Shown here: piece after piece, positions 54,453 through 63,544 of the stretch
Layout of the letters: the number at the start of each line of letters is the position of its first letter
Position numbering within the stretch: position 1 is the stretch's first letter
Made by a program: the position numbers and the translations under genes
The notes under the pieces: model-generated
What the model saw: the letters and a program-made list of their open reading frames with translations, nothing else
Database searches by the model: none
What the model was told of the DNA's origin: nothing
Assembly (NCBI RefSeq): GCF_026344005.1
Contig: NZ_JAPKNH010000002.1
Location: 682,001 to 746,000 of the forward strand
Direction of reading: 5' to 3'
DNA: 64,000 nt
Source: Kaistia terrae
Lineage (GTDB): Bacteria > Pseudomonadota > Alphaproteobacteria > Rhizobiales > Kaistiaceae

Positions 54453-56996
54453 ATGACCGACGACAGTAACCAGAAACCGCACCGCCGTGCGCTGGTCGAT
54501 CGGTCGGATCGTCCCGGTGGCATCGGGCTGTTGCTCGTGCTTGCCTGCTGCCTTGTCGGCGCGGCGCTTGCCTTTGCCCTGTTGCCGCCCGAGGCGGCCG
54601 AACCGTTCATCTTCGCGCTGCTCGGCCTTCTTGCCGTGGTCGGCGTCTTCACGCTGTTTGCCGCCGCCGTCGGGCTGATGCGCTTTAGCGGCAAGTCCCC
54701 GCGTGACGATCTCGGTCGCGGCTTCATCGACACGATGGCCGAAGGCCTGATCATTACGGATCGCGACAGCCGCATCCTCTATGCCAATGCCGCCTATGCC
54801 GATCTCGTGGGCGCAGACGAAAGCAAGGACGTCCGTGTCGTCGAGCGGGTCTTTTCCGGCGACCAGGCCGCCAGCGAGGCGATCTATCGTCTGTCGCAGT
54901 CGATCCGCGAGGGACGCCCGGCGGTCGAGGAAGTGCGGATGCCGAGCCCCTTGGCCGGTCCCGCCTCCGGTTCGCCGCGCTGGTATCGAATTCGCGTCCG
55001 GCCGGTCAAGGCAGCGCCGGATGACAGCCGCCTCCTGACCGCCTGGCAGGTTGCCGACGTCACGCACGATCGCGCCCAGCAGGAAACCGTCTTCCAGGAT
55101 CTGCAGCATGCGATCGATTATCTCGACCATGCGCCGGCCGGCTTCTTCTCGGCCGAACCCGATGGCCGGATCGTCTATCTCAATGCAACGCTCGCCGACT
55201 GGCTCGGAATCGACCTGACCCATTTCAAGGCGGGCGTCCTGACGCTCGGCGATATCGTGCGCGGCGACGGCGCGGCGCTGCTTTCGGTCGGTCGCGAGAA
55301 TTCGGGCGAGGCGCGGACGGAGACGATCGATCTCGATCTCGTCAAGCAGAACGGCCAGAGCCTTCCCGTCCGCCTGCTGCACCGTGTGCCCTTCGCCGGC
55401 GACGGCGCGCCGGGCGCGACGCGCACCATCGTGCTCAATCGTGGTCCCGGCGAGGAAACGTCGGAAGCGCTGCGGGCAGCCGAGGTGCGCTTTACCCGCT
55501 TCTTCAACCACACGCCGTTCGCCATCGCCTCGATCGACAAGTCGGGCCGCATCGGCCGTACCAATGCGCCGTTCGCGCGCATGTTCGGGCCGATCAAGTC
55601 GGATGGCGGCAACCGCGCCCGGCTGATCGACGTGATCGCCGAGACCGAGCGCCCGGCGCTGGAAGTGGCGCTGGAAAGCGCTGCCGGCGGTCGCAGCGAG
55701 ATATTGCCCGTCGACACCACCCTTCTCGGCCATGGCGAGCGCAGCGTGCGCTTCTACGTCACCGCCATCGACGAGGACGCCAACGACCGCGAGATCGCCA
55801 CCGTCTATGCGCTGGAGACGACCGAGCAGCGGGCGCTGGAGCTGCAATTCGCGCAGAGCCAGAAGATGCAGGCGATCGGCCAGCTCGCCGGCGGTGTCGC
55901 GCATGATTTCAACAACGTCCTGACGGCGATCATCGGCTTCTCCGATCTTCTGCTCGCCAACCATCGGCCGAGCGATCCGTCCTTCCAGGACATCATGAAC
56001 ATCAAGCAGAATGCCAATCGCGCGGCGGGGCTCGTGCGCCAGCTGCTGGCCTTCTCGCGCCGTCAGACGCTGCGCCCGCAGGTTTTGGCGATGGGCGATG
56101 TTCTCTCCGATCTCTCGATCCTGCTGGAGCGTCTGCTTGGCGAAAAGGTCAAGCTGTCGCTGGTGCATGGCCGCGACGTCTGGCCGATCAAGGCAGACCT
56201 CAATCAGTTCGAGCAGGTCGTCATCAACCTTGCCGTCAATGCGCGCGACGCGATGCCGAAGGGCGGCACGCTGACGATTCGCACGCGCAACGTGACGCCG
56301 GAAGAGGTGGCGGAGTTCACCTACAAGCCGCTGCCGCCGGCCGACTACGTGCTGATCGAAGTGACGGATACCGGCACCGGAATTCCGCCCGAAGTGCAGT
56401 CGAAGATTTTTGAGCCGTTCTTCTCGACCAAGGATGTCGGCAAGGGCACCGGCCTCGGCCTGTCGACCGTCTATGGCATCGTCAAGCAGACCGGCGCGCA
56501 TATCTTCTTCGACAGCGAGACGGATGTCGGCACGACCTTCCGCATCTTCGTGCCGCGTCATGTGCCGGCGATTTCGGCCAAGCCCGAAGTGGTTGCCGAG
56601 AAGGCGCCGGAGATCGCTGATCTCACCGGTAGCGCCAGCATCCTGCTGGTCGAGGACGAGGAAGCCGTGCGCGCCTTCGCCGCCCGCGCGCTCGCGTCTC
56701 GCGGCTATACGGTGCATGAGGCTGCTTCTGGCCTAGAGGCGCTGGAAATCATGCGCGAGACCGGCGGGACGATCGATCTCGTCGTCTCCGACGTGGTCAT
56801 GCCGGAACTCGATGGGCCTTCCCTGCTGCGGGAACTCCGCAAGGAACGACCGGGGTTGAAGATCATCTTCGTCTCCGGCTATGCCGAGGACGCTTTCGCC
56901 AAGAACCTGCCGGATGGCGAGACCTTCAACTTCCTGCCAAAGCCGTTCTCGCTCAAGCAGTTGGCGACCGCCGTGAAGGAAACGCTCGGCGAGTAA
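54453..56996 (+). CDS. cckA: Cell-cycle hybrid histidine kinase CckA
   Basis: CckA phosphorylates ChpT, and through it CtrA, to drive the alphaproteobacterial cell cycle. The 847-residue protein has two membrane helices (about 23-45 and 51-75), PAS domains at about 93-205, 222-325 and 345-455, a HisKA domain with His484 in [14 protein letters not shown], an ATPase domain ([35 protein letters not shown]) and a C-terminal receiver with Asp780 ([12 protein letters not shown]). Order and motifs match CckA of Caulobacter and Brucella. ATG 54453 is the first plausible start. Confidence 0.94.
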   Translation: MTDDSNQKPHRRALVDRSDRPGGIGLLLVLACCLVGAALAFALLPPEAAEPFIFALLGLLAVVGVFTLFAAAVGLMRFSGKSPRDDLGRGFIDTMAEGLIITDRDSRILYANAAYADLVGADESKDVRVVERVFSGDQAASEAIYRLSQSIREGRPAVEEVRMPSPLAGPASGSPRWYRIRVRPVKAAPDDSRLLTAWQVADVTHDRAQQETVFQDLQHAIDYLDHAPAGFFSAEPDGRIVYLNATLADWLGIDLTHFKAGVLTLGDIVRGDGAALLSVGRENSGEARTETIDLDLVKQNGQSLPVRLLHRVPFAGDGAPGATRTIVLNRGPGEETSEALRAAEVRFTRFFNHTPFAIASIDKSGRIGRTNAPFARMFGPIKSDGGNRARLIDVIAETERPALEVALESAAGGRSEILPVDTTLLGHGERSVRFYVTAIDEDANDREIATVYALETTEQRALELQFAQSQKMQAIGQLAGGVAHDFNNVLTAIIGFSDLLLANHRPSDPSFQDIMNIKQNANRAAGLVRQLLAFSRRQTLRPQVLAMGDVLSDLSILLERLLGEKVKLSLVHGRDVWPIKADLNQFEQVVINLAVNARDAMPKGGTLTIRTRNVTPEEVAEFTYKPLPPADYVLIEVTDTGTGIPPEVQSKIFEPFFSTKDVGKGTGLGLSTVYGIVKQTGAHIFFDSETDVGTTFRIFVPRHVPAISAKPEVVAEKAPEIADLTGSASILLVEDEEAVRAFAARALASRGYTVHEAASGLEALEIMRETGGTIDLVVSDVVMPELDGPSLLRELRKERPGLKIIFVSGYAEDAFAKNLPDGETFNFLPKPFSLKQLATAVKETLGE

Positions 56997-57159
56997 CGCC
57001 GGGCTAAGGCGGCTCGCCGTACGCTCGTCTTCCGTTCCTGTTTTGGCCAAAGCCGGCCGGCGTTTCACGCCTTCCGGCTCGCAACGCTGCCGCAGGCGAC
57101 GGTGCTTGCCAAGCCGACGTCGGCTGCGGAGAATGGCGGTCCGATTTTAATTTGGAATA

Positions 57160-58449
57160 ATGTTCATGAACGATCGATCCGCGTCCACCGTCGAGGCTGC
57201 GACACAAGCCTTGCCTTTCCGGATCGATCCGGTCACCCGGCGCGCCTCGATCGACGCCAAGGATCCGGCTTTCTTCCAGGATCCCTATCCGGTGTTCGAG
57301 GCGATCCGCGCTGTCTCGCCGGTGTTCTTCTGGGAAGAGCAGGGCGTCTGGTGCTTCCTGTCCGCCGAGGACGTCAACGCCCTCTATCGCGACCGCCGCT
57401 TTGGCCGTGAGATCCTGCATGTGGCGACGCGCGAAGAGCTCGGCATTCCGGAGATCCCCGCGCATCTGAAGCCGTTCTACGATGTCGACGGCCTGTCGAT
57501 GCTGGAACGCGAGCCGCCCGTTCACACCCGTCTTCGCACCCTGGTCAATCGCGCCTTCGTCTCGCGCCAGATCGAGCGGCTGCGGCCGCGCATCGAGGCG
57601 CTCTGCAACGAGTTGATCGACGACTTTGCCGCCAAGGGCGAGGTCGACCTGATCGAAGCCTATGCGACGCCGATCCCGATCACGGTGATCGCCGAGATCC
57701 TCGGCGTGCCGGTCGAGCGTGCGCCGGACCTTCTGTCCTGGTCGCATGCGATGGTCGGCATGTACCAGCTTGGCCGCACCCGCGAGATGGAAGACGCCGC
57801 CGTCGCCGCGACGCTCGCCTTTTCCGCTTTCCTGAAGGGCTATGTCCAGGAGCGGCGCGGCCAGCCGGGCGATGATCTGATCAGCCAGTTGATCGCCGCT
57901 GAAGAGAAGGGCGAGAAGCTCTCCGAAGATGAACTGATCACCACCTGCATCCTGCTGCTCAATGCCGGGCACGAGGCGACGGTTCACGCGCTCGGCAATG
58001 GCGTGCGCGCGATCCTGCGCTCCGGCGTCGATCCGGCAACGCTGTTCGAAACGCCCGAATCGACGGTTGCAACGGTGGAGGAGTGCCTGCGCTACGACCC
58101 GCCGCTGCACATGTTCATGCGCTACGCGCTGGAGGACCTGGAGTTTGGCGGCATTCCGCTGAAAAAGGGCCAGCAGGTGGGCCTGCTCCTCGGCGCCGCC
58201 AATCGCGACCCGAACCGCTATGTCTCGGCCGATCGCTTCGATGCGACGCGAGAACTGAAGCCGCATGTCTCGTTCGGCCTCGGCATTCATTTCTGCATCG
58301 GCGCGCCGCTAGCGCGGCTCGAAATGCAGGTCGCCATGCCGATCCTGTTCGATCGCTTGAAGGGTTTGCGCTTCGCTACCGCGCCAAGCTATCGCGACAA
58401 CTATCATTTCCACGGCCTCAACGGCCTGCAACTCGCATGGGACGTCTGA
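57160..58449 (+). CDS. Cytochrome P450
   Basis: A 429-residue soluble bacterial P450. It has the I-helix LLLNAGHEATVHALGNG, the ExxR motif in EECLRYDPPLHMF, and the heme ligand Cys379 in FGLGIHFCIGAPLARLEMQ. It needs two electrons from a ferredoxin/reductase pair; a suitable pair is encoded 11 kb away. The substrate is unknown. ATG 57160 or 57166 is possible. Its stop overlaps the next gene (TGATG), pointing to an operon with the exported protein and the methyltransferase. Confidence 0.92.
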   Translation: MFMNDRSASTVEAATQALPFRIDPVTRRASIDAKDPAFFQDPYPVFEAIRAVSPVFFWEEQGVWCFLSAEDVNALYRDRRFGREILHVATREELGIPEIPAHLKPFYDVDGLSMLEREPPVHTRLRTLVNRAFVSRQIERLRPRIEALCNELIDDFAAKGEVDLIEAYATPIPITVIAEILGVPVERAPDLLSWSHAMVGMYQLGRTREMEDAAVAATLAFSAFLKGYVQERRGQPGDDLISQLIAAEEKGEKLSEDELITTCILLLNAGHEATVHALGNGVRAILRSGVDPATLFETPESTVATVEECLRYDPPLHMFMRYALEDLEFGGIPLKKGQQVGLLLGAANRDPNRYVSADRFDATRELKPHVSFGLGIHFCIGAPLARLEMQVAMPILFDRLKGLRFATAPSYRDNYHFHGLNGLQLAWDV

Positions 58450-58832
58450 TGCGGAACGCCATTGCAGCGACAGGGCTTTCGGCTGGGCTGATGCTTGCGG
58501 CGGTGCTGCCCGCAAGCGCGCAGACGGTGATCGACGGTTCGGCTACCGGCCTCGATCCGGCGCTGGTCCAATCGATCGAGACCTTGGTGACACGCGATTT
58601 CAAAACGCCGGCCGAGGCGCGATTCAAGAGCTTGCGTCTTTCAAAGGCCCGCAATGCTCATGGCTATTGCGGCGAGGTCGCCGTCAACGACAAGGCCAGC
58701 TTCGTGCCGTTCCACGCCATCATCGAGCCGGAGGGCAAGCCTTCGCTGTTGCTCTTGTCGGAACATGGCGGATCCGTCGAGGACAGAGAAACCGCGACAA
58801 GGCTGCTTACCAATTTCGGCTGCGTGGAGTAA
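58449..58832 (+). CDS. Small exported protein with GYCGEV motif
   Basis: A 127-residue exported protein of unknown function: signal peptide MRNAIAATGLSAGLMLAAVL (cleavage after ASA), then a mature domain with KTPAEARFKSLRLSKA, the motif HGYCGEVAVNDKASF and a closing NFGCVE. The two cysteines could pair. Similar KxPxxxxF...YCGEVN domains are common in Hyphomicrobiales hypothetical exported proteins. ATG 58449 overlaps the P450 stop; ATG 58437 is a weaker alternative. Confidence 0.72.
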   Translation: MRNAIAATGLSAGLMLAAVLPASAQTVIDGSATGLDPALVQSIETLVTRDFKTPAEARFKSLRLSKARNAHGYCGEVAVNDKASFVPFHAIIEPEGKPSLLLLSEHGGSVEDRETATRLLTNFGCVE

Positions 58833-58841
58833 AACGCAACC

Positions 58842-59708
58842 ATGATTGAAGGTCAGCCAAGCGCCACAGCCTTTCGCGTCGCCATGCGTCGCGCGGCCCA
58901 TCAACTCCTCGACAAGCCCTTGATTTTCGAGGATCCGCTCGCTCTCACCATCGTCGGGGGCGATCGCGGATCTGTCCTGGCGCGAGACGAACTCTCCCGC
59001 GCCGATTCGCCGGGCGGCGAGACGATTCGCGCTTTTCTCGCCGCGCGAAGCCGCTTCGCCGAAGACAGGCTGGCCGCTGCCGTCGCGCGCGGCGTCCGCC
59101 ATATCGTCGTGCTTGGCGCCGGGCTCGAGACCTTTGCCTATCGCAATCGCTTCGCCGACCAGGGTGTCGTTGTTTTCGAAGTCGATCACCCCGCGACCCA
59201 GGCCTGGAAGCGCGAGCGCCTTGCCGCGACGGGCATAGCGGTTCCGGAAAGCGTGCGTTTCGTGCCGGTCGACTTCACCGTCGATCGCCTCGACGAGAAG
59301 CTGGTCGCAGCCGGGCTCGATCCGTCCATCCCGGCCTTTTTCTCTTGGCTCGGCGTCGCGCCCTACCTGACCGAAGCAGCGATCTTCTCGACCCTTGGCA
59401 TCATTGCCGCGCGCAGCGGCGGCGGCGAAGTCGTCTTCGACTATGCCGAGATCCCCGACAAGCTGAGCCTGTTGCAGCGTCTGGCCTTCACCACCCTGGC
59501 CGGTCGTACGGCCAGCCTCGGTGAGCCTTTCGTCACGTTCTTCAAGCCGGACGACCTCGCGGGGCGGTTGGTCGATCTCGGCTTCTCGTCGATCGAGGAT
59601 CGGACCGGACCGGCGCTTGGCGAAATTTACGTAGGCGCGCCGTCCGCGCTCGACCGAGCGGAAGTCGGCCACGTCGTGGCGGCGATCAAGGCGCCCGCTA
59701 TCGGCTGA
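58842..59708 (+). CDS. Class I SAM-dependent methyltransferase (leucine carboxyl methyltransferase family)
   Basis: A 288-residue member of the LCM/TIGR00027 methyltransferase family: RAAHQLLDKPLIFEDPLAL, AARSRFAEDRLAAAVARGVR, the SAM-binding VVLGAGLETFAYR, EVDHPATQAWKRERL and AFFSWLGVAPYLTEAAI. Methyl acceptor unknown. It starts 9 bases after the exported-protein gene and is likely the last gene of the P450 operon. It is convergent with the VWA gene 10 bp away. Confidence 0.87.
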   Translation: MIEGQPSATAFRVAMRRAAHQLLDKPLIFEDPLALTIVGGDRGSVLARDELSRADSPGGETIRAFLAARSRFAEDRLAAAVARGVRHIVVLGAGLETFAYRNRFADQGVVVFEVDHPATQAWKRERLAATGIAVPESVRFVPVDFTVDRLDEKLVAAGLDPSIPAFFSWLGVAPYLTEAAIFSTLGIIAARSGGGEVVFDYAEIPDKLSLLQRLAFTTLAGRTASLGEPFVTFFKPDDLAGRLVDLGFSSIEDRTGPALGEIYVGAPSALDRAEVGHVVAAIKAPAIG

Positions 59709-59718
59709 ACCGCCGGCG

Positions 59719-60534
59719 TCAGCGATTGAGTGGCCCTGGCTGCAGGGCCGCCACTTCGTTCGACCCTCGGATCTCGCGCAGCAGTTTGCGCCGGATCGCA
59801 GCGCCAAACTCCTCAATTGCCGGTACGGGCTCGACGAACGAGCCCGTACCGCCAATCACGGCGCGGCTGAAATAGTCGATTAGGTAGTGCGGCGGCAGTG
59901 GCATGCCGACGGCGTCGGCTACGCCCTCCAGCAGCGGCTTGTAGGTGATGGGCAACCCGTTGATGGTGATGCCCTGCGCGACGAGCGCATCGCGGATCAA
60001 CGCCGGGTCGGGGCCGCTATTGTTGATGCCGTCGCCGGAGATGTCGATCACCCTGCGCTGGCTGGTGTGACCGTTGTCGTGGAACAGCGAGGCGGCGTGG
60101 CGCATCGCGTCCCCGATCGAGGTCCCCATCGGCAGCCGGCCCGGAATGCGGACGTCCAGCCTGTCGGCAAGCGCCTCGGCGCTGGCCGCGTCGGAGACGA
60201 CACTCCATTCCAGGATGACGTTCTGGCGCGATGTGCCGGCCCATTCCGTAAAGGTGACGGCGATGCGCCGATTGGGTCCGCTCAGGATCGCCCGCAGAAT
60301 GTCCGCATCCCGAAAAGCGGCGGCGAATCCGTCGCGCTGCAGGAGCCTTTCCTCGCGATCCATCGATGTCGATACATCAAGAGCAATCACTAATTCGAGA
60401 TCAACGGGGATGTCCGACCCCGCGTTGGTTTTATTTTCGGCGCTCGCTTCCGCGAATGCCAAGGAAGCCAAAGTTATTATCGACAGTCTTAAGCATTGTG
60501 ACCAAAATACATTTCCTCGAAATTCGAGAAGCAT
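59719..60534 (-). CDS. DUF1194 exported VWA-like protein
   Basis: A 271-residue exported protein: signal peptide (LRLSIITLASLAFAEASA), then a von Willebrand A-type domain with the metal site DVSTSMDREE, GTSIGDAMRHA, and DISGDGINNSGPDPALIRDA, the DUF1194 pattern. Function unknown, probably periplasmic or surface binding. ATG 60534 follows GGGGATCC; the frame continues to 60891 without support. A long perfect hairpin lies inside the coding region. It is divergent from a winged-helix regulator 121 bp away. Confidence 0.82.
   Translation of the reverse strand: MLLEFRGNVFWSQCLRLSIITLASLAFAEASAENKTNAGSDIPVDLELVIALDVSTSMDREERLLQRDGFAAAFRDADILRAILSGPNRRIAVTFTEWAGTSRQNVILEWSVVSDAASAEALADRLDVRIPGRLPMGTSIGDAMRHAASLFHDNGHTSQRRVIDISGDGINNSGPDPALIRDALVAQGITINGLPITYKPLLEGVADAVGMPLPPHYLIDYFSRAVIGGTGSFVEPVPAIEEFGAAIRRKLLREIRGSNEVAALQPGPLNR
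59816..59856. repeat. Long inverted repeat inside the DUF1194 gene
   Basis: CGGTACGGGCTCG (59821-59833) and CGAGCCCGTACCG (59839-59851) pair perfectly over 13 bp around ACGAA; after one mismatch the stem continues for 4 more pairs (ATTG/CAAT). It encodes the ordinary residues GTGSFVEPVP. Confidence 0.9.
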
Positions 60535-60617
60535 GGTGGATCCCCTAGCCTTTAATTCTACTCGCGACAAAAACACCCCGAAAGGAGGCCATGCGCCGCC
60601 CTCGACGCTACGGAAGG

Positions 60618-60634
60618 ATTGTTGCATCATTGTT
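60618..60634 (+). promoter_or_regulatory. Candidate binding site of the winged-helix regulator
   Basis: Two direct ATTGTT repeats (60618-60623 and 60629-60634) are 11 bp apart, the spacing typical for OmpR/PhoB-type winged helices binding in tandem. The site is 21 bases before the regulator's ATG, in the divergent gap. Confidence 0.5.
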
Positions 60635-60655
60635 TGATCCAACGAGGAGAGGGCG

Positions 60656-62248
60656 ATGCAAGGAGGCGTGCGATACGGCGAGTTGACCTTTGACCCGTCG
60701 TTCCTGTTTGCGCGCCATGGCGCGGAAGACGAGTTGAAGTTCACGCGCTCCGAGCGGGCTCTGCTTTTGGCCTTTACGCGCCATCCGCGCATGGTGATGA
60801 CGCGAAACCAGCTACTGGACGCGATCGCCGGCACGGGCTCGGACACTACCGACCGCAGCATCGATTTTCTGATCAATCGCCTGCGCGCCAAGCTTCGTGA
60901 TCCCGCGCGCGCGCCGGCGCTGATCGCGACGCAGTATGGCGAGGGCTATGTCTGGATCGCCGATCCGGTTCGCTCCGATGCGCTGATCGACGCCTTCCTG
61001 ATCATTGGTCCCGTCTCCGGGCTGGATCGATTGGAATCCAAAACCATGGCGCGCCGCTTCCTGAGTTCCCTGCAGGAGGATCTCGACCGCCGCACCGGCG
61101 TCGGCCGGACGATCGCCCTCGCGGAGACGTGGCGGCTCGGGGCAGGGACGGGAGCGCCGGCCGCCGGCGTTCAGTTTTCTCTCGATGTCAGCTTCTACGG
61201 CGCGGGCGAGCGGCTGCATGTCGCGGCGGTGTTGCGCGATGGCCCCAGCCGCCAGATCCTGGCCGCATACAGGCTTTCGCTCGACACGCCGGATGCGGCG
61301 CGCGTCGAATCGGATGTGCTGGCCGGGCGCCTCCAGGCCGCGATCTGGCATCAGCTGACCCTGGGCTCGCTGTCGCGGGCTGCCCCCACGGATCTGCCGC
61401 TCGAGTTGCGGATGCACGATGCGGCGCGGATGCTGGCGCGCAGCGACGATAGCTGGATTGCGATGGGCGAGCAGCTGGCCGAGGCGCGCGCCAAGCAGCC
61501 GGACGATCCGGCCACCAGCCTGATGTGGGGTCTCTATCTGCATTCGAGACTGCTTTTGGGCGCCGCCAGCGCGCATCTGACGCCGGAGGCTCGGACCGGC
61601 CTCCAGGACGAGATCGAGACAATCGTCTTCCAGGTGCTGCCCGATATCGCCGAAAACCCGATCCTGATGCTGGCCGCCGCCAAGCTGCTGCTCTTCACAG
61701 GCCGAGGTCATGAGGTTCTGGCGGAGCAACTGGCCGAGCAGGCGTTTGCCGCCAGCACCGCCTTTGCCGCCGCCTTCGCCATTCTGGGCCAGATCCGGCT
61801 CGCGGCCGGTGCTGCCGAGCAGGCGGTCGACCTCTACGACCATGGCCTGGAGCTCGCGGAAGCGGGGTCGCAGTTCGAGGTCTATCTGTTGGTTTTGCGC
61901 TCAGCGGCGCAACTGGCAGCCGGGGATCGCGACGGAATGGAAGCGACCTGCGAGCGGCTCTACCGCATCCAGCCCGGGGCTCGCCTGCAGATGGCGCTGG
62001 TCACGGCGCGGCCGGACGCGACCTTGCCGCCCGAAGCGCTGCTGATCCACGCCCCGCTCGACTTCGCCCGGGCGCAGAGCCTCGTCATGTATTTCTATTA
62101 CGTCTTTGCGCGGCTCTATCGTCGTCAGGAGCATCGCGAAAACCTGCTGCGCGGCGTGATCGCCCAGATGGTCCGACGCTTCGGCCCGACTGTTGTCGAC
62201 GAAGAGGTTTGGCGAGCCGTGCCAGGGCTGGTGCCACCGACGGGGTAG
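60656..62248 (+). CDS. OmpR-type winged-helix regulator with TPR-like C-terminal region
   Basis: A 530-residue protein. Residues about 8-100 form an OmpR/CadC-type winged helix (LKFTRSERALLLAFTRHPRM, TDRSIDFLINRLRAKLRDPA, TQYGEGYVWIADP). No receiver domain and no membrane helix are present. Residues about 240-480 are helical and TPR-like (QLAEARAKQPDDPATSLMWG, AEQAFAASTAFAAAFAILGQ), recalling CadC-like or SARP-like one-component regulators. AGGAGAGGGCG precedes ATG 60656. Target unknown; the divergent DUF1194 gene is the obvious candidate. Confidence 0.8.
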   Translation: MQGGVRYGELTFDPSFLFARHGAEDELKFTRSERALLLAFTRHPRMVMTRNQLLDAIAGTGSDTTDRSIDFLINRLRAKLRDPARAPALIATQYGEGYVWIADPVRSDALIDAFLIIGPVSGLDRLESKTMARRFLSSLQEDLDRRTGVGRTIALAETWRLGAGTGAPAAGVQFSLDVSFYGAGERLHVAAVLRDGPSRQILAAYRLSLDTPDAARVESDVLAGRLQAAIWHQLTLGSLSRAAPTDLPLELRMHDAARMLARSDDSWIAMGEQLAEARAKQPDDPATSLMWGLYLHSRLLLGAASAHLTPEARTGLQDEIETIVFQVLPDIAENPILMLAAAKLLLFTGRGHEVLAEQLAEQAFAASTAFAAAFAILGQIRLAAGAAEQAVDLYDHGLELAEAGSQFEVYLLVLRSAAQLAAGDRDGMEATCERLYRIQPGARLQMALVTARPDATLPPEALLIHAPLDFARAQSLVMYFYYVFARLYRRQEHRENLLRGVIAQMVRRFGPTVVDEEVWRAVPGLVPPTG

Positions 62249-62355
62249 GGCGCGGCTGATTGTTCGCCGACGCGAAGACAGCTTGGCCGCAGAAACTCGT
62301 CCTGCGGCCCATCCCCGAAATATCCGGCCCCGGAATTTCCGAGGCCAGATCGGCC

Positions 62356-63267
62356 CTAGACCAGCGCTGCCGCGATTTCGGCGGCGAGCTTGGCGTTGTT
62401 CTTCACCAGCGCGATGTTGGTGACGAGGCTGCGGCCGGCAGTCAGTTCCAGCATGCGGCCGAGCACATAGGGCGTTACATGCTTGGCGCGGATGCCGTCG
62501 CGGTCGGCGTCGGCGATTGCCGTGTCGATGTAGCCGCGCATCTCTTCGGCCGGGATCTCGTCGGCAAGCGGCACCGGATTGGCGACCAGCATGCCGCCCT
62601 CGAGGCCCATCTCGGCGCGCTTGGCGATGAAGGCGGCGATGTCGCGCGCCGCGTCCAGGCGCAACGGCGTCGGCAGGCCGCTCTGGCGCGACCAGAAGGC
62701 CGGCAGTTCATCCTGGCCATAGGTGACGACCGGAACGCCCAGCGTCTCCAGCACTTCCAGCGTCTTCGGGATGTCGAGCAACGCCTTGGCGCCGGCGCAG
62801 ACAACCGTCACCGGCGTCTTGGGGAACTCGTAGAGATCGGCGGAAACGTCATAGGTCGTCTCGGCGCCGCGATGCACGCCGCCAATGCCGCCGGTTGCGA
62901 AGACGCTGACGCCGGCAAGATGCGCGGCGATCATCGTGGCGGCAACCGTGGTGGCGCCGGGGCGACCGGTCGACAGCGCGAAGGCGAGATCGGCGCGCGA
63001 AACCTTCATCACGTCCTTGAGGCCGGCGAGGCGTTCCAGCTCGTCCGCCGTCAGGCCGACGCGAATCTTGCCGTACATGATGGCAATGGTGGCCGGCACG
63101 GCGCCATTGGCCCGCACGATGTCCTCGACGGCGCGCGCCGTCGCGATGTTCTCGGGGTAGGGCATGCCGTGGGTGACGATCGTCGTTTCCAGCGCCACGA
63201 GGGGCTTGCCGTCAGCCTTGGCGGCCGCGACTTCTTCGGAAAAGAGGATGAGATCGTTGTCGGACAT
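62356..63267 (-). CDS. psuG: Pseudouridine-5'-phosphate glycosidase
   Basis: PsuG cleaves pseudouridine 5'-phosphate to uracil and ribose 5-phosphate, the second step of pseudouridine breakdown. The 303-residue protein has PLVALETTIVTHGMPYPEN, GGIGGVHRGAETTYDVSADL, VVCAGAKALLDIPKTLEVLE and NPVPLADEIP, all strongly conserved. The pseudouridine kinase gene psuK, which normally accompanies it, is not adjacent on either side. ATG 63267 gives the family length. Confidence 0.94.
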   Translation of the reverse strand: MSDNDLILFSEEVAAAKADGKPLVALETTIVTHGMPYPENIATARAVEDIVRANGAVPATIAIMYGKIRVGLTADELERLAGLKDVMKVSRADLAFALSTGRPGATTVAATMIAAHLAGVSVFATGGIGGVHRGAETTYDVSADLYEFPKTPVTVVCAGAKALLDIPKTLEVLETLGVPVVTYGQDELPAFWSRQSGLPTPLRLDAARDIAAFIAKRAEMGLEGGMLVANPVPLADEIPAEEMRGYIDTAIADADRDGIRAKHVTPYVLGRMLELTAGRSLVTNIALVKNNAKLAAEIAAALV

Positions 63268-63544
63268 CAGGTTGTGTCACCGTTCTGAGGGGGCGGGCCG
63301 TCGCCTGTGATGGCGAAGCATATCCGCGAAAAGGCGGACCATGGCCGATCGCCCCCGCTTTCGGCAAGCCCTCGATGGCGGGCGGGTGACATGCCTCGTC
63401 CACATGACAGTATGACGTTCGCGTATTCGCGTCCGTTTCAGCACATCATTGCCTTTTCTTCCGCCGCCGGAGCGGTTCATATCGATCTGCGAAAGTTCCA
63501 GCCGATGCGGCATCGCCGTCTCGGAGCAGCAAGAGGCATGAAGC

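Noticed and set aside
54147-56717. 856-codon minus-strand ORF opposite cckA
   Set aside because: Antisense shadow of CckA, whose kinase and receiver motifs are complete on the plus strand.
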